DNA from: JAVJST01 sp965229715
Lineage (GTDB): Bacteria; Pseudomonadota; Alphaproteobacteria; Rhodospirillales; Casp-alpha2
Assembly (NCBI GenBank): GCA_965229715.1
Contig: CBDDJL010000004.1
Location: forward strand, 806,001 to 870,000
DNA: 64,000 bases
Reading direction: 5' to 3'
How positions within the stretch are numbered: the stretch's first letter is position 1; the number at the start of each line of letters is the position of its first letter. Below are positions 16,935-25,816 of this stretch, piece by piece. The notes beneath the pieces are model-generated. The model saw nothing but the letters and a program-made list of their open reading frames with translations. It was not told where the DNA came from and ran no database searches. Position numbers and translations under genes: made by a program.

Positions 16935-17644
16935 GTCTCTTCTCCGGTCTCGTCACGCGCGCGCCTGGATAACAGAAAGTCCGCCAACTCGAGATCGAAC
17001 GGTGTATCGATATCGATCGATCGCTCTACCGGCATGACGTGGGCCCGGGTTCGGTCGTGATGAAATCCTACTTGCGCACGAAATGTGGCAACGCCCGATG
17101 CGAACACGGCACCGTTGGCGGCATAGAGTTTGTCGGCAGCCTGGCGTTGCGTGTTGTAGGTCGGAGAACCCACGACCGGCCGGGCGAAACCGTCTTCGAT
17201 TGTCCGAAGTTGGGTCAGGTAGCGAGATTGCAGGGCGACAGTCACGACAGCATCGTCCGGATGTCGCTCAAGGATCGCTAAACAAGCATCGATGTCGTCG
17301 GTCGTGCGCAATGGGCTAGTCGGCAACAGCAACGCGACTCCATCCGGCACATAAGCCTCGTCAGCCTGAAGCACATCGAGCGCATGCAGCACCGTTTGCG
17401 AGGCATGAACCGAGTCGCCTGCGAGGTCGGCGGGCCGGGTGAACGGCACGTCGGCGCCGAGCGACCGGGCGGTTTCGGCGATCTCCGGATCGTCCGTCGA
17501 CACGATAACCCGGTCGAGCAGGCTGGCGCGCGACGCGGCCTCGATGGTCCATGCGATCAGCGGCTTGCCGCCGACCGTCCGCACGTTCTTCCGAGCAACG
17601 CCGCGGGAACCCCCGCGTGCCGGTATAACCGCCAGAATCTTCAT
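16931..17644 (-). CDS. acylneuraminate cytidylyltransferase family protein (CMP-sugar synthetase)
   Basis: A 237-residue nucleotidyltransferase that would activate a nonulosonic or keto-sugar acid with CTP. The N-terminal IPARGGSRGVARKNVR is the CTP-binding P-loop, VIVSTDDPEIAETARSLGA is the second motif, LLPTSPLRTTDDID the third, and the C-terminal SIDIDTPFDLELADFLL the metal-binding end. It is coupled to the pyruvyltransferase and lies 1.3 kb from the NeuB-type synthase on the other strand, giving a synthase plus activator pair. Confidence 0.9.
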   Translation of the reverse strand: MKILAVIPARGGSRGVARKNVRTVGGKPLIAWTIEAASRASLLDRVIVSTDDPEIAETARSLGADVPFTRPADLAGDSVHASQTVLHALDVLQADEAYVPDGVALLLPTSPLRTTDDIDACLAILERHPDDAVVTVALQSRYLTQLRTIEDGFARPVVGSPTYNTQRQAADKLYAANGAVFASGVATFRAQVGFHHDRTRAHVMPVERSIDIDTPFDLELADFLLSRRARDETGEET

Positions 17645-17698
17645 GTCATGACCTCGCCCTCCGAAAATTTATCGACGGAGGACTTCCGACCGCAGAGA

Positions 17699-18826
17699 CT
17701 ATGAAAATTCAATGCCAAGCGGCGAAAAATCGACGTCCCTGAGGCCGCAGGTCATGTTCGATATTCTCTCGCGTTGATCTTTTGTCATTTTCTCATAGCC
17801 GCGTCCCTTTACGCCCTTGTTGAAGTTTGGCGCCACCTCGCTTTTGCCATACTGGCTGGCGGTTTCCGCAATTTTTGTCCGGTCGATTTGGACACCGGCA
17901 AAGCCGAGAACTTCGTTCAATGCATCCTCCATCTGGTCTGTAAAATGGTCATAGGACAGATGCATTAAATCGACTCCCTCAACATTCTTCGTGAATGTGT
18001 AGAACATCCGTAGATAGTCGGGTGCGTAAAACGCAATAAATGAATCAACTTTCTCTTCATAAGTCATCGTTTCCCAAGTCGATCGCCAAAGCGTTCGTTC
18101 AGGAAACTGACTGTGGTGATCAACGAGACTGATAATTGCATCAAATATGTTTCTGTATTGGAAAACGACCTTTGTTTTGTGCCTTTTGAATATCTCACCG
18201 TTGATGTTGTTCAAAAGCTTAAGATGTTGCTTGCCGACGGTATCCTTCCTCAAGGCTGCGGTTTCCCATTCCAACACATTTAGGTCAGCAAACATCAGAA
18301 AAGGTATGCTCTTCACGCGAACACCTCGCGGTGGACAGAGGGAAAAACCCGTAAGTTCGACGAGTGCCTTGATCAATGATGACGAGGCCGAGCGGGGCAT
18401 TGCGGCAACGAATATGTGGGTAGGCTCAAGATTGCTGACTTCCTGTGCGTTAATCTTTTGAACCTCTCGCGCGAAGGCCAAACGAATTTGATCATTGTTG
18501 GTCAGGCATTGACCGTCGCCGACCATCGCGCTGATCGCATTCAAAACATCGTGTGAGGTTGGTTCGATAAGCGTCAAAAGCCAATTATTGAGCACGTCAG
18601 AAATCTTCTGTACCGCCCCCTGGCTGGAGCCTGTACTTGCTATTGTGATCGCGTCGTTGACGCTCCTTCGGATTGCGGCATCGTCATCCAGAGATACTTG
18701 TGAATTTTCTGGTGCGGTTTGACTGATTTTCTGAACCAACACATGCAGACAACATCCAATCGCAGGATTCTTGGTCTTCTTGAACGTTGCATAGAGATCG
18801 TCAGCGTACTTTTCCAATTCACTCAT
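17699..18826 (-). CDS. sulfotransferase-like protein
   Basis: A 375-residue protein. MPRSASSSLIKALVEL (143-158) fits the 5'-phosphosulfate loop, VVFQYRNIFDAIISLVDHHSQ the 3'-phosphate-binding strand and helix, and NKGVKGRGYEKM the C-terminal PAPS loop (GxxGxx). It would move sulfate from PAPS to a glycan or other acceptor. The N-terminal about 135 residues have no recognised domain and look helical. ATG 18826 is used; a TTG seven codons upstream is possible. The gene is clearly richer in A and T than its neighbours, a sign of separate origin. Confidence 0.75.
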   Translation of the reverse strand: MSELEKYADDLYATFKKTKNPAIGCCLHVLVQKISQTAPENSQVSLDDDAAIRRSVNDAITIASTGSSQGAVQKISDVLNNWLLTLIEPTSHDVLNAISAMVGDGQCLTNNDQIRLAFAREVQKINAQEVSNLEPTHIFVAAMPRSASSSLIKALVELTGFSLCPPRGVRVKSIPFLMFADLNVLEWETAALRKDTVGKQHLKLLNNINGEIFKRHKTKVVFQYRNIFDAIISLVDHHSQFPERTLWRSTWETMTYEEKVDSFIAFYAPDYLRMFYTFTKNVEGVDLMHLSYDHFTDQMEDALNEVLGFAGVQIDRTKIAETASQYGKSEVAPNFNKGVKGRGYEKMTKDQRERISNMTCGLRDVDFSPLGIEFS

Positions 18827-18993
18827 TTGTCGGGATTTTCCAAACAATCATGTGAGAAAGAATTACACGGCGATTGAGAGTTTCCGAAGGCATGTTTTAA
18901 GCTTCCGAGCCGGTCACTACTTATCCTTGATAGGCAATTCAAGGATATCTGGAATGATCAATCCCCTGCCGATATTTGGCAATATGTTGCGCA

Positions 18994-19812
18994 TCAATTA
19001 TCCGATTTCAACGGCACATCTTTGCGCCAATCGTCGGCGCGATCCCGGGTCGATTCGATCGTACGGCGGACATCTTCGATATCGTCACGGCGCTGCACGA
19101 AAAACTTGATGAGGCGGCGCGGCCGGTCGAGCGTTTGATGGTAGGCGTGAAACGACTCGTTCGGCTTGTTGCCGCGAGTCACCGCCCAACACACGAAGCG
19201 ATTGGGAAGGTACGTGATGACCTTGGCGATCTCGAAACCGTCGTATCCGAAATGCTGGCTGCCGCGCGCGCCGTTCTTGGTCGCACGCAATGCGAGGGTG
19301 CCGAACGGCTCCGCAACTGCCGGGTCGAAGGCATCGCCGAGATAGAACAACACGGAGCAGATCTTGTCGTCGCGGTCGCGGTGCGGCCCGAGTCCGGCGC
19401 CCTTGAGGTCGATCGCCAATCGGCCGACCGGGTAGAAGTCGTTGCGGTCGCGGTCGTCGAGATCGTCGCCGAACCGGCCCATGATGGTGCGGCAGAAATC
19501 GTCGGTAAAGTAGGCGTCCCGAAACGCCGACCAGAAATCGTACTTCGCCGGCTCGCTCTGCTGCAGCGTATTGTCGATGGTCAACGTGCCGTCGGCGAAC
19601 CGTTCAACGCCAGGATCGAGTTTCAAATCCATCTGATGCACGTCCGGCCGGGAGTTGGGCATCAGATCCTGGCGCGGAAAGTTCGCCAGCATCTCCAGGT
19701 AGTAATCGCCCGGAAAGATGCCATCGATCACGAGATGCTTGTAGGGGTCGTTCGACAGTTCCGCCGTTTCGATGGCGCGGATGCTATGGCGCACGGCTTC
19801 GCAGGCTTTCAT
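18994..19812 (-). CDS. 2OG-Fe(II) oxygenase-like protein
   Basis: A 272-residue protein. GPHRDRDDKICSVLFYLGD contains H144-x-D146, and NESFHAYHQ holds the distal histidine (H222 or H225), followed by RRLIKFFVQ, whose arginines may bind 2-oxoglutarate. N-terminal DPYKHLVIDGIFPGDYY is frequent in prolyl-4-hydroxylase-like oxygenases found in glycan and tetratricopeptide contexts. It likely hydroxylates a sugar, lipid or peptide of the surface polymer. It stands alone between two divergent spacers of about 130 bases. Confidence 0.75.
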   Translation of the reverse strand: MKACEAVRHSIRAIETAELSNDPYKHLVIDGIFPGDYYLEMLANFPRQDLMPNSRPDVHQMDLKLDPGVERFADGTLTIDNTLQQSEPAKYDFWSAFRDAYFTDDFCRTIMGRFGDDLDDRDRNDFYPVGRLAIDLKGAGLGPHRDRDDKICSVLFYLGDAFDPAVAEPFGTLALRATKNGARGSQHFGYDGFEIAKVITYLPNRFVCWAVTRGNKPNESFHAYHQTLDRPRRLIKFFVQRRDDIEDVRRTIESTRDRADDWRKDVPLKSDN

Positions 19813-19938
19813 CTGGCGGATTCCTGAGGCCTCGGTGAACGCTCGATGCGCTACACTAGCCTGATTGAGTTAACGGATTGTCAATCATAACGCCCGAACG
19901 TGCTGGTCAGGCTCGCGTCGGCTGCCGGCAGGATCGGA

Positions 19939-21270
19939 ATGACCCAAGAGAATATCAAGATTTCCGGCCACAATGCGGTTCACGAAATGGTCGGACACCA
20001 CGCCGAACGGGACCCGCGTCTCATTCCGTTGTTCTATCAACTTTGGCTGGCCGCCCGGACCGGCGGCGAACTCGGCCCCGTCGAGCCCGCGAACCCGAGT
20101 CCGGCAGCCGTGATGGCCGACAAGATCGACGTGCTGTTCCTGCCATTGTTCAGCCGCGCCAACTACGAGAGTTCGCTGACGCTTCTTTACGACGCCGTAT
20201 CTGCACAAGCGCCGGATATCCGGATGGGCTTCGTCGAGACCGCGGGTTGCGCCGTATCGGACCCGATCAGGGCGAGTGCCGCCGCTGTCGTGCGCTATGC
20301 GGATGTCGCCGGCAATGGTCCGTCCGAGGTCGGGGCCTGCGACGCATTGGAGGACATCGGCCGCGCGGCTGAAGCACAACCGCTGACGGCGCATGCCGCC
20401 GATCAGGGAACGCTGGAGGCTCGATTCACCGAGACCGCGAGGCACATCGAGGGTTGGCGTAACTACCTGCGTGAGAACGGCACGCAATTGATCGTGTCGC
20501 CGATCGAGCACGTGCCGGCGGCGGCGGTCTTGATAGCGGCCGCGAAGTTGGAGCGAATCCCCGTTTCGTTGGTCCTGCATGGCACGCCGGTCCGGTTCTA
20601 CGCGCCGTTCTTCGCGGACGAGATGTGGGTTTGGAGCGAGCGAACCAAGCAGGCTTTCATCAGTTACGGCATGCCGGCCGAACGGCTGAAGATTCTCGGC
20701 AACCTCGAAGTCGCCTGTCAGCGGTTGTCGCCGATCCCGGCTGTGCAAGACCTGCCGGTGCCGCGCACCAAGGTTCTCTTGTTCTGCATGCAGGACATCT
20801 CCAAGCCGCATTACCTCGCGGACCTCAAGACTGTGCACGACGCGTTCGGCCGCCTTCCGGATGAATGGTCGTTGCGGATCCGCATCACCAACGGTTACGA
20901 CTGGCCGGAAGTCACCGACTTGTTGAACGACTGGTTTGGCGGCTTCGACGGCCGCGTCGTGTTTACCTGTTATCGCAATTTCGTCGACGATCTCCACGAT
21001 GCCGATCTGGTCTGCGCCGGCTCGACGTCCGCCAGTTTCACCGCCCTGGGCCTTGGCTACCCGGTGGCAGTACTCTGGAACCACGAAGTCGAGGCCATGC
21101 GCGGCCCGGCCATGGTCGATCCGGCGCGAGTCTGTCGAACAGCGGACGACCTTCTGAGCTTGATCATCGACAGTTCAAGAGTCCCGGCGCTCAGCGAGGA
21201 TGAACTCGCCAATGTCGGCTCTGAAGCCGAGTGCGGCGCGCAATTGATCCTGAACCGGCTCGGCCGTTAG
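19939..21270 (+). CDS. GT-B-like glycosyltransferase of the glycan island
   Basis: A 443-residue soluble protein. Two Rossmann-like halves are visible: KIDVLFLPLFSRANYESSLTLLYDAV and TKVLLFCMQDISKPHYLADLK. The C-terminal DADLVCAGSTSASFTALGLGYPVAVLWNHE resembles the nucleotide-diphosphate-binding region of GT-B enzymes (G-x-T/S-x3-EA-type loop). VSLVLHGTPVRFYAPFFADEMWVWSERTKQAFISYG is typical of CMP-sugar- or capsule-type transferases. ATG 19939 is chosen because an AGGATCGGA site precedes it. Donor and acceptor are unknown; a CMP-sugar donor would fit the neighbouring synthetase. Confidence 0.55.
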   Translation: MTQENIKISGHNAVHEMVGHHAERDPRLIPLFYQLWLAARTGGELGPVEPANPSPAAVMADKIDVLFLPLFSRANYESSLTLLYDAVSAQAPDIRMGFVETAGCAVSDPIRASAAAVVRYADVAGNGPSEVGACDALEDIGRAAEAQPLTAHAADQGTLEARFTETARHIEGWRNYLRENGTQLIVSPIEHVPAAAVLIAAAKLERIPVSLVLHGTPVRFYAPFFADEMWVWSERTKQAFISYGMPAERLKILGNLEVACQRLSPIPAVQDLPVPRTKVLLFCMQDISKPHYLADLKTVHDAFGRLPDEWSLRIRITNGYDWPEVTDLLNDWFGGFDGRVVFTCYRNFVDDLHDADLVCAGSTSASFTALGLGYPVAVLWNHEVEAMRGPAMVDPARVCRTADDLLSLIIDSSRVPALSEDELANVGSEAECGAQLILNRLGR

Positions 21271-21301
21271 AAAAGGCCGAAGTCGGCGTCGCGCCTACAA
21301 A

Positions 21302-22810
21302 TCAATATGAGAACACTTCCTTCGCCTTCGGGAACAACATCCGCCACACAAACAAGCCCGCAACCTTGAGCTCCGACCAGGTGTTGGCGGTCGCGTAGGA
21401 ATCGAAAGTGCGGTGCGTGTGGGTCATCCAGAACTGGTCGTCGATACGGTGGAACAGCCAGTCCCAGCGCCGGTGCACCAAGCGAAGCAGGATCGGTTTC
21501 ATGAAAGGATACCGCACGCACAACGAGAAGATGTGCACCAGATTGTCCATGATCACCGTGTCATTCTCGGGAAAATCGAGAATGCTCTCAAAATGATAGT
21601 TCTCCGGAATGCGTTGCAGGATACTCGCGGCGTCGACGAGTCCGAGTTCTTCGGCGAGCTTGCCCATCCGGGTTCCCGGAAACGGTTGGAACTTGCCGAC
21701 GACCGCGCTGTCGACGCCGCACGCGATATTCAATTCCAACGTGGCGATTGCCTCCTCGACGGTCTCGGTCGGTGACATCATCATGTTCTGGGTGTTGATG
21801 TAGATGCCGTTGGCCTTGATGGTTCGGCACAGCTTGATCAGTTCCTCGTTGGTGATCGGCGGCCGGCGCATGACATCGTTTCGAATTCGCTCGCTGCCGC
21901 TTTCGATTGCCATGTTGAGGGATACGAGCCCGGCCGCTCGCAATTTCTCGATCGTGCCGTCCTTGATCATGCAGGGGTTCAGGGCGAGGTGGAACGGTTT
22001 GCCGATCTCGACCGGGTAGCGTTCGACAAACTCCGCGAGCCATTCCTTGTTGATCGGGAAGACGTCGTCTTGAAAGCAGAAGACCTTGAAGTCGTAAGTC
22101 TCGTTGATGAACCTGAGTTCGTCCATGAATCGGTCCACCGAATAGATGTTGTAGATCGTTTTTTCGCCGTCTTGGCGATACATGCGCCGGTACTCCTGAT
22201 TGAAGCAGTATTGGCAGCTGTAAACGCAATTGCGGGACGCGAAGGTCACGAATTTCTCCGTGTTGCTTCGCGGCATGAAGTCGTAATCCGGAATCGGCAA
22301 CTCATCCATATCCATCATCCGCCCCAACGGATTGATCTTCACCTCGCCGTCGACAATGAAACCGAAGTTGGGAACCGAGAGATAATCACCGTTGGGATGC
22401 TCACGAAGAAAGGCGGAAAAGGCCGCTTCGCCTTCGCCACGGCAAATGGCATCGATCGAGGGTTCGCGCACGACGTCGGGACAGAACGTGGGGTGCGGCC
22501 CCCCGAGGAGGACGTAGAGCTCTGGGTGTGCGGTTTTGACGGCGTTGACGATCGTCATCAACGGCCGGATTTCGGTCGTCATCGCAGTCACGGCGAGGTA
22601 GTCCGGCTGGAACTCGGCGATCTTGTCCAACACAGATTGAATCTTACCTTCGTCGATCGATTTCGTATCGGCGCCTTGGCCAAAGTGGTTCGGGTCGGGA
22701 CAAACGTAGTCCATAACGTGTCCCTCGCGCTTCAGATACGAAGACAGGGCGAGGAGACCGTATCGCTGGTTGCGGACGTTGTAGACGAGGAACAGGATGC
22801 GCTTACTCAT
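21302..22810 (-). CDS. B12-binding radical SAM protein
   Basis: A 502-residue protein. Residues 1-135 form a cobalamin-binding-like Rossmann domain (KRILFLVYNVRNQRYGLLALSSYLKREG, LGGPHPTFCPDVV). The radical SAM cluster motif is C195-x3-C199-x2-C202 (NCVYSCQYCFNQ), in an Elp3-like barrel with IESGSERIRNDVMRR and FQPFPGTRMG. A C-terminal region of about 100 residues is unassigned. Such class B-type enzymes methylate unreactive carbons or rearrange substrates. The usual DxHxxG cobalamin motif is not visible, so B12 binding is uncertain. Start ATG 22810 has AGAAGGAAA upstream. Confidence 0.85.
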   Translation of the reverse strand: MSKRILFLVYNVRNQRYGLLALSSYLKREGHVMDYVCPDPNHFGQGADTKSIDEGKIQSVLDKIAEFQPDYLAVTAMTTEIRPLMTIVNAVKTAHPELYVLLGGPHPTFCPDVVREPSIDAICRGEGEAAFSAFLREHPNGDYLSVPNFGFIVDGEVKINPLGRMMDMDELPIPDYDFMPRSNTEKFVTFASRNCVYSCQYCFNQEYRRMYRQDGEKTIYNIYSVDRFMDELRFINETYDFKVFCFQDDVFPINKEWLAEFVERYPVEIGKPFHLALNPCMIKDGTIEKLRAAGLVSLNMAIESGSERIRNDVMRRPPITNEELIKLCRTIKANGIYINTQNMMMSPTETVEEAIATLELNIACGVDSAVVGKFQPFPGTRMGKLAEELGLVDAASILQRIPENYHFESILDFPENDTVIMDNLVHIFSLCVRYPFMKPILLRLVHRRWDWLFHRIDDQFWMTHTHRTFDSYATANTWSELKVAGLFVWRMLFPKAKEVFSY

Positions 22811-22883
22811 GGTGTTTCCTTCTGGAACCGCGTTACCGTACCATAAATTACCCCATCCTGATGAGGGCATGGTTAACAATTTC

Positions 22884-23774
22884 TTACTGTTCGGCCTTGC
22901 GCGCCACGGCGACCAGTGTATCGGTCTCGTCCGCCGCGATCAGCCGGGCGGCGTATGCCGCATCGAGATCGGGATCGCAGAGCGCCGGCCAGCGTTCCTG
23001 ACCGCCGGCCTCGCCCCGGCAAAGCCAATGCAGGTGATTGGCAAGCGGATAGCGTTGGCAGCCGTCGATGCGCTCGACGGTCAGGCCGGCGGCCTCAATC
23101 ACAGCGCTCAGACTTTCGCGCGTGTGTAGCACAAGATGCTCGCTCCATAGCGTGTGGTCGCGGTAGGGCATGCAGGCATAACGCATCAGCAGGGCGTCTC
23201 GGCCGTGCGGTACCTCGACCACAATCCGCCCACCGTCATCCAGGAGGGTGACCAGTTGCTCAAGGCACGTTACGGGCTCAGGGACATGCTCCAGCACGTG
23301 ATAGAGCGTGACGATGTCGATCGTGCCGGGAGCGACATCGGCGAGATCGCCGACAACCGGGAATGCCCCCGGCGCATTCACGCTGGGCCGCCAGCGGGCC
23401 GGGTCGTAGCCCATTGCCGTCGCGGCGGCGGGGCCCAGCGCACCCAGCATGCGGCCCTCGCCCGATCCGGCATCGAGCCAGCGCCGGCCGGCGACCAGAC
23501 CGCCGTGGGTCGCGACGCGGCGGGCCGTGTCGGCGTCCTTGACGGCGTCGGAACGGGTCGCCCGCGCGATCGCATCTTCCTGCCGTTTCTCGGCGTAGAA
23601 CATCTCGTCAATGTGATCCGAAGACTGCAGGAAAACGACGCCCGAGGCGGCGCACCGTAAGACTGCGAGATCGGCGCGGTCCCGCGTTCGGGGATGAAAA
23701 GGTTCGATTCGCTCGGCGCGGACCAGCCCAGCCGCAACGAGCGGCGCGACGGCGCGATTGCCAATATCCGTCAC
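22884..23774 (-). CDS. class I SAM-dependent methyltransferase (island)
   Basis: A 296-residue methyltransferase. A short N-terminal part with a CAASG element may correspond to a degenerate zinc-binding head. The Rossmann core carries RWLDAGSGEGRMLGALG (motif I), IDIVTLYHVLEHVPEP (motif II/post-II) and DDGGRIVVEVPHG (motif III). The LYHVLEHVPEP text is characteristic of sugar C- and N-methyltransferases in glycan clusters. It starts with GTG 23774, overlapping the SDR stop by GTGA, so both are translated together. It likely methylates the sugar made by that dehydratase. Confidence 0.82.
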   Translation of the reverse strand: MTDIGNRAVAPLVAAGLVRAERIEPFHPRTRDRADLAVLRCAASGVVFLQSSDHIDEMFYAEKRQEDAIARATRSDAVKDADTARRVATHGGLVAGRRWLDAGSGEGRMLGALGPAAATAMGYDPARWRPSVNAPGAFPVVGDLADVAPGTIDIVTLYHVLEHVPEPVTCLEQLVTLLDDGGRIVVEVPHGRDALLMRYACMPYRDHTLWSEHLVLHTRESLSAVIEAAGLTVERIDGCQRYPLANHLHWLCRGEAGGQERWPALCDPDLDAAYAARLIAADETDTLVAVARKAEQ

Positions 23775-24742
23775 GGTGCCGTGTCCTTACGCTTGTCGAG
23801 TTCCGCCGCGACCAGCCGTTCGACCAACTCCTCAAACGAGCACGCGGCCCGCCAGCCCAGCGCCGCCTCGGTCGCACTTGGATCCGCCAGGCTCGCCTCG
23901 ATATCGGCCGGGCGGAGAAGCGCCGGGTCGTGTTCGACATGATCGCGCCATTCCAGTCCGAGCGTTTCGAAGACCCGCACGGTAAACGCTTCAAGCGTAT
24001 GCGAGACGCCGGTGGCGACGATGTAGTCGTCAGGCTTCGATGCTTCGAGCGAGAGCCGCATGGCCTCGACCGATTCGGGCGCCCAACCCCAATCACGGGC
24101 GCCCGAGAGGTTGCCGAGACGTAGTTTCCGACGCTCACCGCGGGAAATCTCGACCGCCTGACGGACGATCTTGGCGGTGACGAAATGCTCGTCCCTGAGC
24201 GGCGACTCGTGATTGAACAGAATGCCGTTGACGGCGAAGAGGCCGTAGGATGTCCGATAGGTGCGAAAGGCGTGGTAAGCGGCGGCCTTCGCAGCGCCAT
24301 AGGGGCTCAGCGGGCGCAGCGGTGTTTCCGTCGTCGCCGGCGCCTTGCAACTGCCGAATATCTCGCTCGACGCCGGATTGAAAAGTTTGGTTTCGGGCCG
24401 ATGTTTTCGCACGGCCTCGAGTACGTTGATAGCCGCGCTGGCGATACTGTCGAAAGCGCCAAGCGGATCTTCGAGCGACCGGCTGACCGAGGTCATGCCG
24501 CCGAGATTATAGATCTCGTCCGGCGCAACCTCGGCGATGAGCCGTGCGACGTCGGTGTAACGCGCCGGTTCCAGACTGTGAAGGCCGACCTGCCCGGCAA
24601 TTCCCAGCGCCACCGGCTTGGGCCCCGGCGTCGCCGGATCGCGCCGCGTCGTGACATGCACGCTATCGCCGCGTGCCAGCAACAGGCGCGCGAGGTAACA
24701 CCCGTCCTGTCCCATACCGCCGATGACCAGCACTGTCTTCAT
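23771..24742 (-). CDS. GDP-mannose 4,6-dehydratase-like NAD(P)-dependent SDR
   Basis: A 323-residue extended SDR. NAD(P) motif GGMGQDGCYLARLL lies at residues 8-21. The catalytic ASSE at 124-127 and Y148-x3-K152 (SPYGAAKAAAYH) are present. LFNHESPLRDEHFVTAKI and LGNLSGARDWGWAPESVEAM are hallmarks of GMD-type sugar-nucleotide 4,6-dehydratases. Start ATG 24742 directly precedes the first beta strand. The product would be a 4-keto-6-deoxy sugar nucleotide for the island. It is GTGA-coupled to the downstream methyltransferase. Confidence 0.85.
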   Translation of the reverse strand: MKTVLVIGGMGQDGCYLARLLLARGDSVHVTTRRDPATPGPKPVALGIAGQVGLHSLEPARYTDVARLIAEVAPDEIYNLGGMTSVSRSLEDPLGAFDSIASAAINVLEAVRKHRPETKLFNPASSEIFGSCKAPATTETPLRPLSPYGAAKAAAYHAFRTYRTSYGLFAVNGILFNHESPLRDEHFVTAKIVRQAVEISRGERRKLRLGNLSGARDWGWAPESVEAMRLSLEASKPDDYIVATGVSHTLEAFTVRVFETLGLEWRDHVEHDPALLRPADIEASLADPSATEAALGWRAACSFEELVERLVAAELDKRKDTAP

Positions 24743-24952
24743 CGTCCGCCCGACCCGCAGGTTGCAGCAATCATCCGGTATGACCGCCGTCGCGATAAGG
24801 ACAACATCATGACCGAAGGGAGTTAATCGGACGTCAACCGGCGGCCTCTTGCTGGACGAGACAGCGCCCACCATTCCGGTCAGCCGCGCGGTTAGTAATA
24901 CATTGACATTTTTGCGCGAGAATCAGGTCCCGGCGGTGCGGAGAGCATAAGC

Positions 24953-25789
24953 GTGAACTTCGAGTTCGGCGATCTCAAGGGAGATTTGGAGGCGTATGGC
25001 GTGTGCCTACTGCCCGATGTCTTCACTGACGACGACGTCGCAGATTTCCGCGCCATCTGCATGGACTATTTTCTTGGCGATTCGGCCAAACGCAAAGACA
25101 TCGGCATGAGCCAACCGAACGCGGCGGGATTACTCGATTCGCTGGCGCCATATTACGGCAATGACGCCATTATCGGCACAATGAAGGACATCCTCGGCGA
25201 ACACATTATCTTCACCGGGCATACCAGCGTCGGCATTAATACACTCGCGGTCTGGCACAAGGACAGCCAGAAGGCGGCGGAACCGAACGGCACCTACTTC
25301 TGCCAGCCCGCCTTTGGCGTGTCGGAAGCCTTGGTGGTCAAGGTCATCTGGTATCCGCAGGACCACACAAACGACGACCGCTGCCTCCGAGTCCGACTCG
25401 GTTCACACAAGACGCCGGCGCTCGACGAAGGCGAAGTGTTGCAACTTCATCCCCGTCCCGGCGACGTTTTCGTCATGGATGTGCGGACGTCCCATTCGGG
25501 CCTGATGGAGCCGGACGAATACATGGAGGAAGCGGTGGCGATCGCGCGCGAATTCCCGAGCCACCCCGACCCCTGGCGGCTGTGTTTCGATACGACCCGC
25601 AAGCTATATTCCGAAGCCGGCATCTCAGACCGCCTGATCCTGCAATCGACCTGGGGCCTCGACAACGACTGGGTGCGGACGTTCGCCGAACGCAATCGCC
25701 TTCGCCAGGACGCACAGAACGGACGCATGTCGCCGCTGACGGATTCATTGCGGCAGCGTCTCGTCACAGCGGGCGTTGGAACTTTCTAG
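24953..25789 (+). CDS. PhyH-like Fe(II)/2-oxoglutarate oxygenase (island)
   Basis: A 278-residue protein starting at GTG 24953 behind GGAGAG. H102-x-D104 (AVWHKDSQ) and the late H181 (VRTSHSGL) form the iron site. The N-terminal LEAYGVCLLPDVFTDDDVADFR is a PhyH-style opening. It shares only the fold with the PhyH protein at 1788-2705. Next to a methyltransferase in a sugar-modification island, hydroxylation or oxidation of a sugar or its substituent is likely, but the substrate is unknown. Confidence 0.72.
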   Translation: MNFEFGDLKGDLEAYGVCLLPDVFTDDDVADFRAICMDYFLGDSAKRKDIGMSQPNAAGLLDSLAPYYGNDAIIGTMKDILGEHIIFTGHTSVGINTLAVWHKDSQKAAEPNGTYFCQPAFGVSEALVVKVIWYPQDHTNDDRCLRVRLGSHKTPALDEGEVLQLHPRPGDVFVMDVRTSHSGLMEPDEYMEEAVAIAREFPSHPDPWRLCFDTTRKLYSEAGISDRLILQSTWGLDNDWVRTFAERNRLRQDAQNGRMSPLTDSLRQRLVTAGVGTF

Positions 25790-25816
25790 AACAGATCATC
25801 GGAACGGCAAGGGCAC

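Noticed and set aside
17699..19812. Insertion sequence or prophage fragment in the AT-rich part of the glycan island
   Set aside because: No transposase, integrase or terminal repeat is seen; only composition is unusual.
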